NCBI RefSeq assembly: GCF_000498575.2
Contig: NZ_AWSQ01000002.1
Coordinates: 956,210-1,007,976 of the forward strand
DNA length: 51,767 bases
Source of the DNA: Pseudomonas taeanensis MS-3
GTDB lineage: Bacteria > Pseudomonadota > Gammaproteobacteria > Pseudomonadales > Pseudomonadaceae
Reading direction: 5' to 3'
Below are positions 17,214-26,373 of this stretch, one piece after another. Every line of letters starts with the position of its first letter. The first letter of the stretch is position 1. The notes under the pieces were generated by a model. That model was not told the DNA's origin, ran no database searches, and saw only the letters and a program-made list of their open reading frames with translations. The translations under genes were made by a program, and so were the position numbers.

Positions 17214-18365
17214 ATGCGAACGCTTACCACCAAAGCCCAAATATGCAGCCGATGCGTGATGGATACTTCTGATCCAGAAATCACCTTCGATGCAGACGGC
17301 GTTTGCAATCACTGTATCGAATTCGACACTGTCACCCTCCAGAACTGGTTTCCCAATGAGGAAGGTGCTGCGCGTTGGGCCGCTACTGTCGAGCAGATCA
17401 AGGCTGCAGGTCGCGACCAGGAGTACGACTGCATCCTTGGCTTGAGTGGAGGCGTTGATAGCTCCTATCTAGCGATCAAGATTCACGAATGGGGCTTGCG
17501 TCCTCTCGTCGTCCACGTCGACGCCGGGTGGAACAGCGAACTTGCGGTGGCCAATATCGAGGCACTCGTCAAGCACTGCAATTACGACCTGCATACCCAC
17601 GTCGTGGACTGGGAAGACATGCGCGATCTGCACCTGGCGTATCTGCGTGCGGGTATCGCCAACCAGGACGTACCTCAGGATCACATCTTCTTCGCGAGCC
17701 TCTACCACTTTGCCACCAAAAATGGGATTCGCTACATCCTCTCTGGCGGTAATCTCGCAACCGAGGGGATATTCCCGAAAGCTTGGCATGGCAGTGCCAT
17801 GGATGCGATCAATCTCAAAGCGATTCAGCGGAAATATGGTGAGCGCAAGCTGCACAGCTATAAGACGATCAGCTTCTTCGAGTATTACATCTGGTACCCG
17901 TTTGTTAAGAAGATGCGCACCGTCCGCCCATTGAACTATATGCCTTACGACAAAACCAAGGCTCTTGAGGAGTTGCAACGAACCGTTGGATACAAGCCTT
18001 ATGCGCGCAAGCACGGCGAATCACAGTTCACCAAGGTGTTTCAGAATTACTATCTTCCCGAAAAATTTGGCTATGACAAACGGCGCCCGCACCTATCGAG
18101 CCTCATCGTTTCGGGGCAAATGACCCGGGATGAGGCGATGGCCAAGCTTGCCGAACCGCTTTACGACGCCGACGAACTTGAGATTGATATCGCCTACTTT
18201 TGCAAAAAACTGCGGATTACGCGCAGCCAGTTCGATGAACTGCTGAAAGCTCCCGTACATAGGCACAACGAATTCCCAACGTGGGAAGGTCGCTATCGGT
18301 TGCTCAAGGGTATGCAGTCAATGCTGGCCCGTATTACCGGGCGACGAATCCGGATTTACTCCTGA
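17214..18365 (+). CDS. wbpG: N-acetyl sugar amidotransferase
   Basis: A PP-loop ATP-pyrophosphatase family enzyme that converts an N-acetyl group of a ManNAc3NAcA-type sugar to an acetamidino group, using ATP and ammonia from HisH/HisF. It has 383 residues. Two cysteine pairs, CSRC (11-14) and CNHC (31-34), form a probable zinc site. The PP-loop SGGVDSS is at 78-84, followed by VVHVDAGWNSELA and the LSGGNLATEG motif. With hisH and hisF close by, all three parts of the amidination system are present and appear intact, so the O-antigen is predicted to carry an acetamidino sugar. Confidence 0.93.
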   Translation: MRTLTTKAQICSRCVMDTSDPEITFDADGVCNHCIEFDTVTLQNWFPNEEGAARWAATVEQIKAAGRDQEYDCILGLSGGVDSSYLAIKIHEWGLRPLVVHVDAGWNSELAVANIEALVKHCNYDLHTHVVDWEDMRDLHLAYLRAGIANQDVPQDHIFFASLYHFATKNGIRYILSGGNLATEGIFPKAWHGSAMDAINLKAIQRKYGERKLHSYKTISFFEYYIWYPFVKKMRTVRPLNYMPYDKTKALEELQRTVGYKPYARKHGESQFTKVFQNYYLPEKFGYDKRRPHLSSLIVSGQMTRDEAMAKLAEPLYDADELEIDIAYFCKKLRITRSQFDELLKAPVHRHNEFPTWEGRYRLLKGMQSMLARITGRRIRIYS

Positions 18366-18415
18366 TCCAATCCCGTTCATGAATTTCGATAGCGTCCTTT
18401 GCTTGCGAGTTATCA

Positions 18416-19522
18416 ATGAAAGTTTGCCATCTCACGTCAGTCCACTCTCGTTACGACACTCGGATTTTTCTCAAGGAATGCCGCTCCCTCGCCAATGCAG
18501 GCTACGAGACAGCATTGGTAGTCGCCGATGGTAAAGGTGACGAAGCGCGGGATGGAGTACGTATCCATGACGTAGGTCCCGCAAAGGGAAGGATTGACCG
18601 AATCCGAAACGTGACTGCTCGGGTTTTAAATAAAGCAATTTCTATCGATGCGGATATCTATCACTTTCACGATCCAGAACTTATCCCCTCTGGGTTGAAG
18701 TTAAAACGCATGGGTAAACATGTGATTTTCGATGCACATGAAGATGTGCCGAAGCAGTTGCTGAGTAAGCCGTACTTGAATAAACCACTTAGGATTATAC
18801 TTTCCTGGGTGTTTGGGGTTTATGAGGCTTGGGCTTGCAAACGATTCGATGCTGTCGTTACCGCTACGCCGTATATTCGGGATAAATTTCTTGCAATTAA
18901 CAAAAATTCAGTAGATATCAATAATTTTCCCTTGCTAGGCGAGTTGGTTGTTGGGGAGGTAGATTGGTCTCGGAAAAGAAATGAGGTTTGTTATATTGGT
19001 GGTATTGCCAGTATTAGGGGGATTCGTCAAGTTGTCCAAGCAATGGCGGCTATAAAAAGTGACGCAAGACTGCAGTTGGGGGGGTGCTTCTCTGAACAGG
19101 CTGTTGAGTGTGAGCTAAAGGCACAATCAGCTTGGAGTAAAGTGGATGAGCTTGGCTTTGTTAGTCGTGAAGGTGTGCGTGATATATTGGATCGCTCTGT
19201 AGCTGGAATAGTTACTTTCTTACCCCTTCCCAATCATATCGATGCTCAGCCTAATAAAATGTTTGAGTATATGAGTGCTGGTGTGCCCGTCATATGCTCG
19301 GACTTCCCTCTATGGAAGGATATAATAAGCGGAAATGATTGCGGTCAGTGCGTTGATCCTTCAAACCCCATGGCGATTGCTCGTGCAATCGATTATTTTA
19401 TTGAGAATCCCGCAATTGCAAAAAATATGGGCGAGAATGGTCAGGCTGCCGTGCGTAGGAAGTATAATTGGTCCGCTGAGGAGAAAAAGCTTTTCTCTGT
19501 ATACATAAGTATTTGTGATTAA
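18416..19522 (+). CDS. GT4 glycosyltransferase (WbpH-like position)
   Basis: A GT-B fold retaining glycosyltransferase of 368 residues that adds one sugar of the repeat unit on the cytoplasmic face. The N-terminal domain has CHLTSVHSRYDTRIFLKEC and FHDPELIP. The C-terminal nucleotide-sugar site has the GT4 pattern: YIGGIASIRGI, HIDAQPNKMFEYMSAGVPVI and CGQCVDPSNP. Position after wbpG corresponds to wbpH in the O5 cluster, where the product is thought to add a ManNAc3NAcA-type residue; donor and linkage are inferred. AT content rises sharply from about 18600. Confidence 0.86.
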   Translation: MKVCHLTSVHSRYDTRIFLKECRSLANAGYETALVVADGKGDEARDGVRIHDVGPAKGRIDRIRNVTARVLNKAISIDADIYHFHDPELIPSGLKLKRMGKHVIFDAHEDVPKQLLSKPYLNKPLRIILSWVFGVYEAWACKRFDAVVTATPYIRDKFLAINKNSVDINNFPLLGELVVGEVDWSRKRNEVCYIGGIASIRGIRQVVQAMAAIKSDARLQLGGCFSEQAVECELKAQSAWSKVDELGFVSREGVRDILDRSVAGIVTFLPLPNHIDAQPNKMFEYMSAGVPVICSDFPLWKDIISGNDCGQCVDPSNPMAIARAIDYFIENPAIAKNMGENGQAAVRRKYNWSAEEKKLFSVYISICD

Positions 19523-19538
19523 TTTAGGGGTGGCGTAT

Positions 19539-21191
19539 ATGACTGTTAGTTTGGGTTTAAAGCCGTTATGGCTAAAGTCAATTGTTTTTGTTTTGATTGT
19601 TTTCGTTTTTCAATTTTCCCATGTTGAGCGGGCGCTATCTGCTTCTGAGCCTGAGCCCGATCCCTTCACGCCTTTTGCGAGTGCATCTGAATACGCTTCG
19701 CCACCCTATGGTATTGGAGAGGATGGCATTTTATACTTTGACTATGGTAGTCGCTATAATGGTTTAGGGAAGTATAATAATCCAACATTTGTTGCCTCAT
19801 ATGCTAATGCGCTTTACCGGGATTATCTGATCAGTAGGGATGAAGGACTAAAGGATAAATTTATTAAGCAGGTGGATTATCTTATTTCTTCCTCTGAGTC
19901 GGATAGTCAAGGAAGTTACTGGCCTTATCCATTTGAAAATCATCATTATGCTGCTCCCTCGGGCTGGTATTCGGGGATGACGTCAGGGCGGGTGCTCGGT
20001 GTGCTTTCTCGTGCGCACTATGTGACCAAAGATAGTAAATATTTAGAGTTTGCAAAGAGGGTTTTAAATAAATTAAGTTTGCCGATGGAAGTGGGGGGGA
20101 TGACAACAAGTGATGGGCGCGGGCTATGGATCGAAGAGGTTGCACATTCTTCTATTGAAAGCTATAAGGTTCTTAATGGTCACATATTTGGACTTAGTGG
20201 CCTGTTATCTTACGCTAACTATACAAGTGATCCAGCAGCAGCTGCATTTGCGGAGAGAGCTATCGAAGCTGTGGCAAATTCGTTAGGCAATATTGATTCA
20301 GGTTTTATGTCGTATTATAGTGAAAATGTACCATCTGGAAGGTTGAGGTTTTTTGCTGAGCGTGGCGGTTATAATGTGATTCACGTGAGTCAAATGCTTT
20401 GGCTATATTCTTTAACTGGGCTAGGTGTTTACTTAGAAAAAGCGATGAGGTTTCAAGGGTACGAGATTTTCGAGCCTAAAATTTCGGCGTCGTTTTCGAC
20501 CAATGCGAAAACAAATGGACCGGATCGCATGAATATGACTTTTGGGAACAATTATTGGTCGTCCTATAAGTTTCCGGTCGATATTGAAATGGATCTTGGT
20601 CAAGAACATGTGCTCCAAGGTTTTGTAATTCTTGGGCATACACCTGAATCCTCACCTATGGACTATTATTTTGAGGTTTTCAATGGTAAGGCTTGGAAGG
20701 GGGTGGCAAGGAGCACTAATAATTCAGCGCAAAGACCAGTCATTAAATTTACGCATGATGTTGTAGCTTCTTCGGTAAGGCTTCGTATCTTCTCCGATAA
20801 TGGTAATCGGTCAGTCGCACTAGATGGAATAGGCCTGCTTTTAAAAGATAATTTTGAGCCTTTAATCGACTTTGCGAACTATACTTCCAATGTGAGAAAA
20901 CTTTTTGATTCTGATCCTCATACCGGTATTCTCCTAAAAAATAGTGGTTTTATTGTTCTTCCATCAAAAAAATATAGCACGCAAATTTCTGTTAAAGGGG
21001 ATTTTATTAACCCTTCAGATATTACGATACATGGATCGAATGATCTTGCGGCTTGGGATGGCGTTGAGTACAAGATTTCTGTTGGTGATGGACAGGTTGA
21101 TTATCGGTTTTCTGAGCAAAAGTATAAGTTTTATAAACTAGATTTTTCTAGTACTTATGCTTCGCGTCTTGGAGAGGTCGGGCTTTTATAG
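19539..21191 (+). CDS. Secreted glucuronyl C5-epimerase-like protein with discoidin-type domains
   Basis: ATG 19539 is taken because AGGGG lies 7-9 bases upstream; GTG 19515 is in frame. The 550-residue product has a signal peptide (hydrophobic core at 14-26, likely cut after ALSA at 35). Residues about 125-310 resemble the C-terminal catalytic domain of heparosan D-glucuronyl C5-epimerase: SGWYSGMTSGRVLGVLSRAH with YVTKDSKYL, LWIEEVAHSS, VLNGHIFGLSGLLSY (211-225), DSGFMSYYSEN and GGYNVIHVSQM. The tyrosines at 259/260 and 278 line up with the two catalytic tyrosines of the animal enzyme. Residues 335-435 and about 440-550 look like two F5/8 type C (discoidin) carbohydrate-binding domains. C5 inversion of ManNAc3NAcA would give L-GulNAc3NAcA. 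The export signal suggests action on polymer or lipid-linked units in the periplasm, as AlgG acts on alginate. The gene is the most AT-rich of the operon. Confidence 0.8.
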   Translation: MTVSLGLKPLWLKSIVFVLIVFVFQFSHVERALSASEPEPDPFTPFASASEYASPPYGIGEDGILYFDYGSRYNGLGKYNNPTFVASYANALYRDYLISRDEGLKDKFIKQVDYLISSSESDSQGSYWPYPFENHHYAAPSGWYSGMTSGRVLGVLSRAHYVTKDSKYLEFAKRVLNKLSLPMEVGGMTTSDGRGLWIEEVAHSSIESYKVLNGHIFGLSGLLSYANYTSDPAAAAFAERAIEAVANSLGNIDSGFMSYYSENVPSGRLRFFAERGGYNVIHVSQMLWLYSLTGLGVYLEKAMRFQGYEIFEPKISASFSTNAKTNGPDRMNMTFGNNYWSSYKFPVDIEMDLGQEHVLQGFVILGHTPESSPMDYYFEVFNGKAWKGVARSTNNSAQRPVIKFTHDVVASSVRLRIFSDNGNRSVALDGIGLLLKDNFEPLIDFANYTSNVRKLFDSDPHTGILLKNSGFIVLPSKKYSTQISVKGDFINPSDITIHGSNDLAAWDGVEYKISVGDGQVDYRFSEQKYKFYKLDFSSTYASRLGEVGLL

Positions 21192-21334
21192 TGTCGGTGT
21201 TTTGACGGGATTAGTTGTTTTTTACTTTCTGTATGGTGCCGGTTGTTCTGCAATTAATTTTTGCCTGTTTTGCTGGTTGATCTGAAGGAAGTGGTGAAGG
21301 GGCTTTTAATGATTTTTTATGTCAGGGGTGTCAA

Positions 21335-22399
21335 GTGAGTATCTTAACCATAATTGGCGCTAGGCCGCAGTTTATCAAGGCGAGTGTTGTATCAAGGGCG
21401 ATTGTGGCGCAAGGGGGGCTTTCTGAGATAATTATTCATACCGGCCAGCACTTTGATGCCAATATGTCAGATATTTTCTTTGATCAATTGGGTATTCCGC
21501 GGCCTAATTATAAATTAGATATTCATGGCGGTTCGCACGGTGAGATGACCGGGCGGATGTTGGCAGAGGTCGAGCAGGTGATGCTCAAGGAAAAGCCTGA
21601 CCGTGTCCTGGTTTATGGTGATACCAATTCAACATTGGCAGGAGCTTTGGCTGCGGCCAAGTTACATATCCCGGTTGCGCATATCGAGGCAGGGTTGCGA
21701 AGTTTTAATATGTGCATGCCTGAGGAAGTCAACCGGATTCTCACCGATCAGGTGAGTGACATTCTATTCTGCCCTACCAAGACGGCAGTTGATAATCTGG
21801 CGCGCGAGGGGTTTTCGGATAAGCCAGTTCAGGTCTTGAATGTCGGCGATGTGATGCAGGATAGTGCGTTGTTTTTTGCCCAGCGTGCAACCGCGCCACG
21901 TGGGTTTCATTTGTCCGATGGTTTTGTCCTCACGACATTGCATCGAGCGGAAAATACCGACGACCCTGCTAGACTGGCGGCGATAGTTGGCGCGTTGAAT
22001 ACGATCCACGCGACTGTTGCGCCCGTAGTATTGCCACTGCACCCTCGCACCAGAATGGCTATTGCCAAGGCTGGTTTATCCCTCGATGTGTATGTTGTCG
22101 AGCCTGTTGGGTATCTGGAGATGATCTGGCTGTTGCAGCGCTGTGGCTTGGTATTGACTGACAGCGGCGGCGTACAGAAGGAGGCATTTTTCTTCGGTAA
22201 GACTTGTGTGACTATGCGTGATCAAACTGAATGGGTGGAGCTGATAGATGTAGGGGCTAATGAATTGGTTGGCGCAGACCAAGCTAATATCGTTGCCACT
22301 GTCACTAGGCGCCATGGTCAGAAAGTTGAGGATCAGCACCAGCTCTATGGTGGTGGGCAGGCTGCGGAACGTATTGCCCAGTACTTGAGCAGTAGATAA
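21335..22399 (+). CDS. wbpI: UDP-GlcNAc3NAcA 2-epimerase
   Basis: A non-hydrolysing UDP-sugar 2-epimerase that converts UDP-GlcNAc3NAcA to UDP-ManNAc3NAcA, the last step of the wbpABEDI pathway. It has 354 residues; visible are IIGARPQFIKAS, HTGQHFDANMSD, VYGDTNSTLAGALAA, HIEAGLRSF, the catalytic histidine region LTTLHRAENTDD, HPRTRMAI and LTDSGGVQKEAF. GTG 21335 is preceded by CAGGGGTG. WecB-type enzymes share the fold, but context assigns it to WbpI. The 143-bp gap after the epimerase-like gene holds no gene. Confidence 0.94.
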   Translation: MSILTIIGARPQFIKASVVSRAIVAQGGLSEIIIHTGQHFDANMSDIFFDQLGIPRPNYKLDIHGGSHGEMTGRMLAEVEQVMLKEKPDRVLVYGDTNSTLAGALAAAKLHIPVAHIEAGLRSFNMCMPEEVNRILTDQVSDILFCPTKTAVDNLAREGFSDKPVQVLNVGDVMQDSALFFAQRATAPRGFHLSDGFVLTTLHRAENTDDPARLAAIVGALNTIHATVAPVVLPLHPRTRMAIAKAGLSLDVYVVEPVGYLEMIWLLQRCGLVLTDSGGVQKEAFFFGKTCVTMRDQTEWVELIDVGANELVGADQANIVATVTRRHGQKVEDQHQLYGGGQAAERIAQYLSSR

Positions 22400-22405
22400 A
22401 TTCTC

Positions 22406-23638
22406 ATGTCTACAAAGACTATTTGGTTAATTAACCAGTATGCGTCGACACCTGAAACCGGAATGGGAGGGCGGCATTATTATTTGGCGCGTGAACTGGC
22501 CAAGCAGGGGTATAGCGTCTATTTGATTGCAGCCAGTTACACACACTTGCTCCGTCATCCACCGGCTGTTGATCGGGCCTATGAAATCCATTCAATTGAA
22601 GGATTCAATTTTGTTTGGGTGAGAATGCCGAGCTATCCTGAGGCACACAGCAAAAAACGTATTTTTAATTGGTGCAGTTTCTCTTGGAAGCTGCGTGGGC
22701 TCAAGAGCGTTATTTCAGATCATCCAGATGCGGTCTTATATTCATCGCCGTCTTTGATTGGTTTTTTAGGGGCAAAATATTTGGCGGGGTACTATAGCGC
22801 TCGTTTGGCTTTTGAGGTCCGTGACATATGGCCTCTTACCTTGGTTGAGCTTGGCGGGTATTCGCCAAAACATTTATTCATTCGCTTCTTGCAGTGGGTA
22901 GAGGATAAGGCATACCGAGAGGCTGATTTTGTTCTTTCTAATCTCAAAAATTCCGTTACTCACATGGTCGCTAGGGGCATGCCTCGGGATAAATTCTCTT
23001 GGATTGCTAATGGTTTTTCCATGGATGAGGTCGCTGAAAAACAAGGCTTGAGCCAGGCTACTTTCGAGCAGTTACCTGATGGTAAGTTTGTTGTGGGCTA
23101 TGCGGGAACCCTTGGATTGGCCAATGCGTTAGACTCACTGGTTCAGGCCGCTGACATATTAAAGGATAATCTTGATATCGCGGTGGTCTTGGTTGGTAGC
23201 GGAAAGGAAAAAACTAACCTTAAGCGGTTGGTCGGAGAAAAGAACCTTTCTAATGTTTACTTTGTAGACGCCATTCCTAAAGCGAAAATTCAATCAGTGC
23301 TGAGTCGTTTTGATGTGTGTTTTATTGGTTTGACAGGCGATCCGCTGTTCAGGTTTGGTGTGTCACCAAATAAGTTATTTGATTATTTCTATTCGGCGAA
23401 ACCTATCATTTATGCTATTGAGTCGGGTGAGTATACACCGGTGACTGATAGCCAGTCTGGTATTCAGATTCCAGCAGAAAATCCTAAGGCTATTGCTGAT
23501 TCGATTCTGAAGCTTTACCAAATGTCGGCCTCTGAGCGTGAAGCCTTGGGTAACAACGGTCGTCGTTATGCGCAGGAAAATCATGAATATGGAAACTTGG
23601 CAAAAAAATTAGCCCAGGCTCTATTTGGTGACAAATGA
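22406..23638 (+). CDS. GT4 glycosyltransferase (WbpJ-like position)
   Basis: A GT-B retaining glycosyltransferase of 410 residues. The N-terminal domain starts TIWLINQYASTPETGMGGRH, typical of the WbuB/WbpJ type, with EVRDIWPLTLVELGG. The donor site includes GYAGTLGLANALDSL, VVLVGSGKEK and the RFGVSPNKLFDYFYSAKPII glutamate-loop region. Its stop overlaps the ATG of the phosphoglycosyl transferase by four bases (ATGA). It probably adds a uronic acid to the first sugar; which of the two GT4 enzymes acts first cannot be read from sequence. Confidence 0.87.
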   Translation: MSTKTIWLINQYASTPETGMGGRHYYLARELAKQGYSVYLIAASYTHLLRHPPAVDRAYEIHSIEGFNFVWVRMPSYPEAHSKKRIFNWCSFSWKLRGLKSVISDHPDAVLYSSPSLIGFLGAKYLAGYYSARLAFEVRDIWPLTLVELGGYSPKHLFIRFLQWVEDKAYREADFVLSNLKNSVTHMVARGMPRDKFSWIANGFSMDEVAEKQGLSQATFEQLPDGKFVVGYAGTLGLANALDSLVQAADILKDNLDIAVVLVGSGKEKTNLKRLVGEKNLSNVYFVDAIPKAKIQSVLSRFDVCFIGLTGDPLFRFGVSPNKLFDYFYSAKPIIYAIESGEYTPVTDSQSGIQIPAENPKAIADSILKLYQMSASEREALGNNGRRYAQENHEYGNLAKKLAQALFGDK

Positions 23639-24231
23639 TCAAGCGCCTATTTGATATTGTCGCCTCCGCTTGTGGTTTATTACTTCTCGCGCCAGTTATT
23701 GCCGTGGTCGCTTGGCAGATTCGCCGCAAACTTGGTTATCCTGTGCTGTTCCGCCAGGTGCGTCCTGGCCTGAATGGCAAGCCCTTTGAGATGATCAAGT
23801 TCCGTACCATGCGCGATGCTGTGGATGCGGCAGGTAACCCACTGCCGGATTCCGCGCGCATGACGCCGTTTGGCAGTTTTCTGCGCTCCAGTAGCCTGGA
23901 CGAGTTGCCAGAATTATGGAATGTGCTCAAAGGCGACATGAGCCTGGTTGGCCCGCGTCCGCTGCTGATGGAGTACATAACGCTTTACAGTCCCGAGCAG
24001 TATCGGCGCCATGAGGCGCGCCCCGGAGTGACAGGTTGGGCGCAAATCAATGGTCGCAATGCCTTGAGCTGGGACGAGAAGTTCAAGTTGGATGTCTGGT
24101 ACGTGGACAATCGTTCATTATGGCTGGATCTGAAAATCATCTTCCTGACCATCAAAAAAGTGGTTGTACGCGATGGCATCAGCGCGGAAGGGGAGGCGAC
24201 CATGACCAAGTTTACCGGCGGAAAGTCGTGA
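23635..24231 (+). CDS. PglC-type initiating phosphoglycosyl transferase
   Basis: A small monotopic phosphoglycosyl transferase (198 residues) that moves sugar-1-phosphate from a UDP-sugar to undecaprenyl phosphate and starts the repeat unit. The N-terminal re-entrant helix is DIVASACGLLLLAPVIAVVA with the helix-breaking proline at 20. The catalytic Asp-Glu pair is D89-E90 in SSSLDELPELWNVLKGDMS, followed by LVGPRPLLMEY and RPGVTGWAQING. PAO1 uses the unrelated polytopic WbpL here. PglD- and PglE-like genes follow, which points to UDP-di-N-acetylbacillosamine as donor. It overlaps both neighbours. Confidence 0.92.
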   Translation: MIKRLFDIVASACGLLLLAPVIAVVAWQIRRKLGYPVLFRQVRPGLNGKPFEMIKFRTMRDAVDAAGNPLPDSARMTPFGSFLRSSSLDELPELWNVLKGDMSLVGPRPLLMEYITLYSPEQYRRHEARPGVTGWAQINGRNALSWDEKFKLDVWYVDNRSLWLDLKIIFLTIKKVVVRDGISAEGEATMTKFTGGKS

Positions 24232-24848
24232 TGAAACTGGCCATCTTAGGTGCTAGCGGGCATGGCAAGGTGGTCGCTGATACCGCGGAGTGCTGTGGTT
24301 GGCAGTCCATCGAGTTCTTCGATGATGCATGGCCAGGGCTGCAAAACAATAGTATTTGGTCGGTTGTGGGCGATACGGCCGCTTTGATGAGACGGTTAGC
24401 TGACTTTGATGGCGTTGTGGTTGCTATTGGCATTAATTGCATCCGTCTCGCGAAGCTACTCGAGTTGCGGGCGGTGGGGGCTCGCCTGATAACACTGATT
24501 CATCCCGCGGCAACTGTCAGCCGCTACGCTGATATTGGTGAGGGTACGGTGATCTTCGCAGGCGCGGTGGTTAATGCCGAAGCTCATTTAGGTATGGGCG
24601 CCATTCTGAATACCGGCTGTAGCATTGATCACGATTGCGTGTTGGGCGATGCGGTGCATATCAGCCCTGGTGCGCGGCTAGCGGGTGGAGTGCTAGTGGG
24701 CGATTTGAGCTGGATTGGTATCGGTGCCAGCGTGCGTCAACAGCTCCGTATTGGTCAGCGGGTGATGGTGGGTGCTGGTTCTGCGGTCGTCAGTAACATT
24801 CCGAACGATGAAACTGTGGCTGGCGTGCCGGCCAAAAGGATGAGGTAA
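24231..24848 (+). CDS. PglD-like sugar 4-amino N-acetyltransferase
   Basis: It acetylates the 4-amino group of UDP-2-acetamido-4-amino-trideoxyglucose with acetyl-CoA. It has 205 residues: an N-terminal sugar-nucleotide domain (LAILGASGHGKVVADTAE) followed by left-handed beta-helix repeats. The catalytic histidine is H134 in SIDHDCVLGD, and the chain ends with the cap TVAGVPAKRM. ATG 24231 overlaps the preceding stop by one base (TGATG). A longer frame from 24036 is an artefact running under the upstream gene. An equivalent acetyltransferase for another 4-amino sugar remains possible. Confidence 0.9.
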   Translation: MKLAILGASGHGKVVADTAECCGWQSIEFFDDAWPGLQNNSIWSVVGDTAALMRRLADFDGVVVAIGINCIRLAKLLELRAVGARLITLIHPAATVSRYADIGEGTVIFAGAVVNAEAHLGMGAILNTGCSIDHDCVLGDAVHISPGARLAGGVLVGDLSWIGIGASVRQQLRIGQRVMVGAGSAVVSNIPNDETVAGVPAKRMR

Positions 24849-24859
24849 CCAGACGTTTT

Positions 24860-26032
24860 ATGCTCAATACCCCGTTTTCCCCGTGGCCCTCGTTCTCTGA
24901 AGAAGAAGCCAATGCCGTTCGCGATGTGATTCTCTCCAACAAGGTCAACTACTGGACCGGGCAGGAATGTCGTGAGTTCGAGAGGGAGTTTGCGGCATGG
25001 GCCAGCACCGAGCATGCCGTCGCCTTGGCCAATGGCACTGTTGCACTGGATGTGGCTCTGCAAGCATTGGGTATAGGTGCAGGTGACGAGGTAGTTGTCA
25101 CTCCGCGTACGTTCCTCGCCTCAGTGTCGAGTATCGTCAATACAGGCGCTACCCCGGTTTTTTCAGACGTCGACAGCGAGTCGCAGAATATCACCGCCGA
25201 GACTATCAGCGCCGTGCTGACAACACGCACTCGGGCAGTCATCTGCGTGCATCTGGCCGGCTGGCCCTGCGATATGGATTCGATCATGGCGCTCGCAGCC
25301 GAGCATGATCTGAAAGTGATCGAGGATTGTGCGCAAGCGCATGGCGCGCAATACAAGGGTCGCCCAGTCGGGTCGATTGGTCATGTAGCTGCCTGGTCGT
25401 TCTGCCAGGACAAGATAATGACCACCGGCGGTGAGGGCGGTATGGTTACGACTAATGATCGCGCCTTGTGGTCGCGAATGTGGTCGATCAAGGACCACGG
25501 TAAATCGTGGGAAGCAGTTTACGAGCGTCAGCATGCACCGGGCTTTCGTTGGCTGCATGAGAGCTTCGGTACCAACTGGCGGATGATGGAAGTTCAGGCG
25601 GTTATTGGTCGAATCCAGTTGCAACGTATGCCGGTGTGGCACGCCAAGCGGTTGGCCAATGCCGAGCGTATTTGGTCATCGGCGCGAGTGCTTTCGGGGT
25701 TACGTGTGCCGGCGGTTCCGACTGAAGTCACTCACGCTGCCTACAAATGCTATGTATTTGTCGAACCGGCTAGTTTGAAAGCAGGATGGGATCGCGATCG
25801 TATTCTTAATGAAATCAGTGCTAAGGGCGTTCCTTGTTTCTCAGGTTCTTGCTCAGAGGTGTATTTGGAGAAGGCATTTGATGACACCGGCTGGCGCCCT
25901 GCTGAGCGTCTGCTTTTTGCTAAAGCACTGGGTGAGAACAGTTTGATGTTTTTGGTTCATCCGACCCTTACTTCTGCTGAAATTGATAAGACATGTAGGG
26001 TTTTGTCAGAAGTCATGCATGAGGCATGTTAG
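24860..26032 (+). CDS. PglE-like UDP-4-keto-sugar aminotransferase (PLP)
   Basis: A DegT/DnrJ/EryC1 aminotransferase of 390 residues, predicted to aminate C4 of the 4-keto sugar made by WbpM. Visible are ANGTVALDVALQALGIGAGD, VIEDCAQAHGA, the PLP lysine K185 in SFCQDKIMTTGGEGGM, and a C-terminal region with WRMMEVQAVIGRIQL. It lies 11 bases after the PglD-like gene. Along with that gene, the PglC-like transferase and wbpM it completes a bacillosamine-type pathway. Stereochemistry at C4 (gluco as in PglE, or galacto) is the main open point. Confidence 0.9.
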   Translation: MLNTPFSPWPSFSEEEANAVRDVILSNKVNYWTGQECREFEREFAAWASTEHAVALANGTVALDVALQALGIGAGDEVVVTPRTFLASVSSIVNTGATPVFSDVDSESQNITAETISAVLTTRTRAVICVHLAGWPCDMDSIMALAAEHDLKVIEDCAQAHGAQYKGRPVGSIGHVAAWSFCQDKIMTTGGEGGMVTTNDRALWSRMWSIKDHGKSWEAVYERQHAPGFRWLHESFGTNWRMMEVQAVIGRIQLQRMPVWHAKRLANAERIWSSARVLSGLRVPAVPTEVTHAAYKCYVFVEPASLKAGWDRDRILNEISAKGVPCFSGSCSEVYLEKAFDDTGWRPAERLLFAKALGENSLMFLVHPTLTSAEIDKTCRVLSEVMHEAC

Positions 26033-26373
26033 TTTGATTATTGTTCAGCGCGTATAACTCCTGTCTTTGTAGAAATGTCTGGAGTAAGAAGTAAGGCATG
26101 TGAGACGGCGGATGAGGTTGTTTGTTCGTTGTATTCAGGTATGTTTTATATAAACTTACTCCGAAGCAAGGTTTGATGCGGTAAATAGGTACTTGTTTCG
26201 CATGTTTGGAGTGTGCCCTTTAGAGGCTGGGCTATGATTGAAATTTGCGGTCCTGTTGTTGCTGCGAGTGAAACTCTCCAGGTTTTATTTAGCCGAGTGA
26301 TGAGTTCGTAGTTGGTTCGTTTAATATTAGGTCTACGAGGCTTATTCAGACTCCAAAAAATTGAGGTGTTGTT
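26033..26373. other. Intergenic spacer before wbpM
   Basis: These 341 bases are AT-rich with many stops in all + frames, and contain no recognisable gene, REP unit or T-tailed hairpin. The length would allow a separate wbpM promoter, but I could not pick a convincing -35/-10 pair. Confidence 0.4.

Noticed and set aside
24036..24848. 270-codon version of the PglD-like protein
   Set aside because: The first 65 codons run under the phosphoglycosyl transferase in another frame; family sequence starts at ATG 24231, which couples to the upstream stop.
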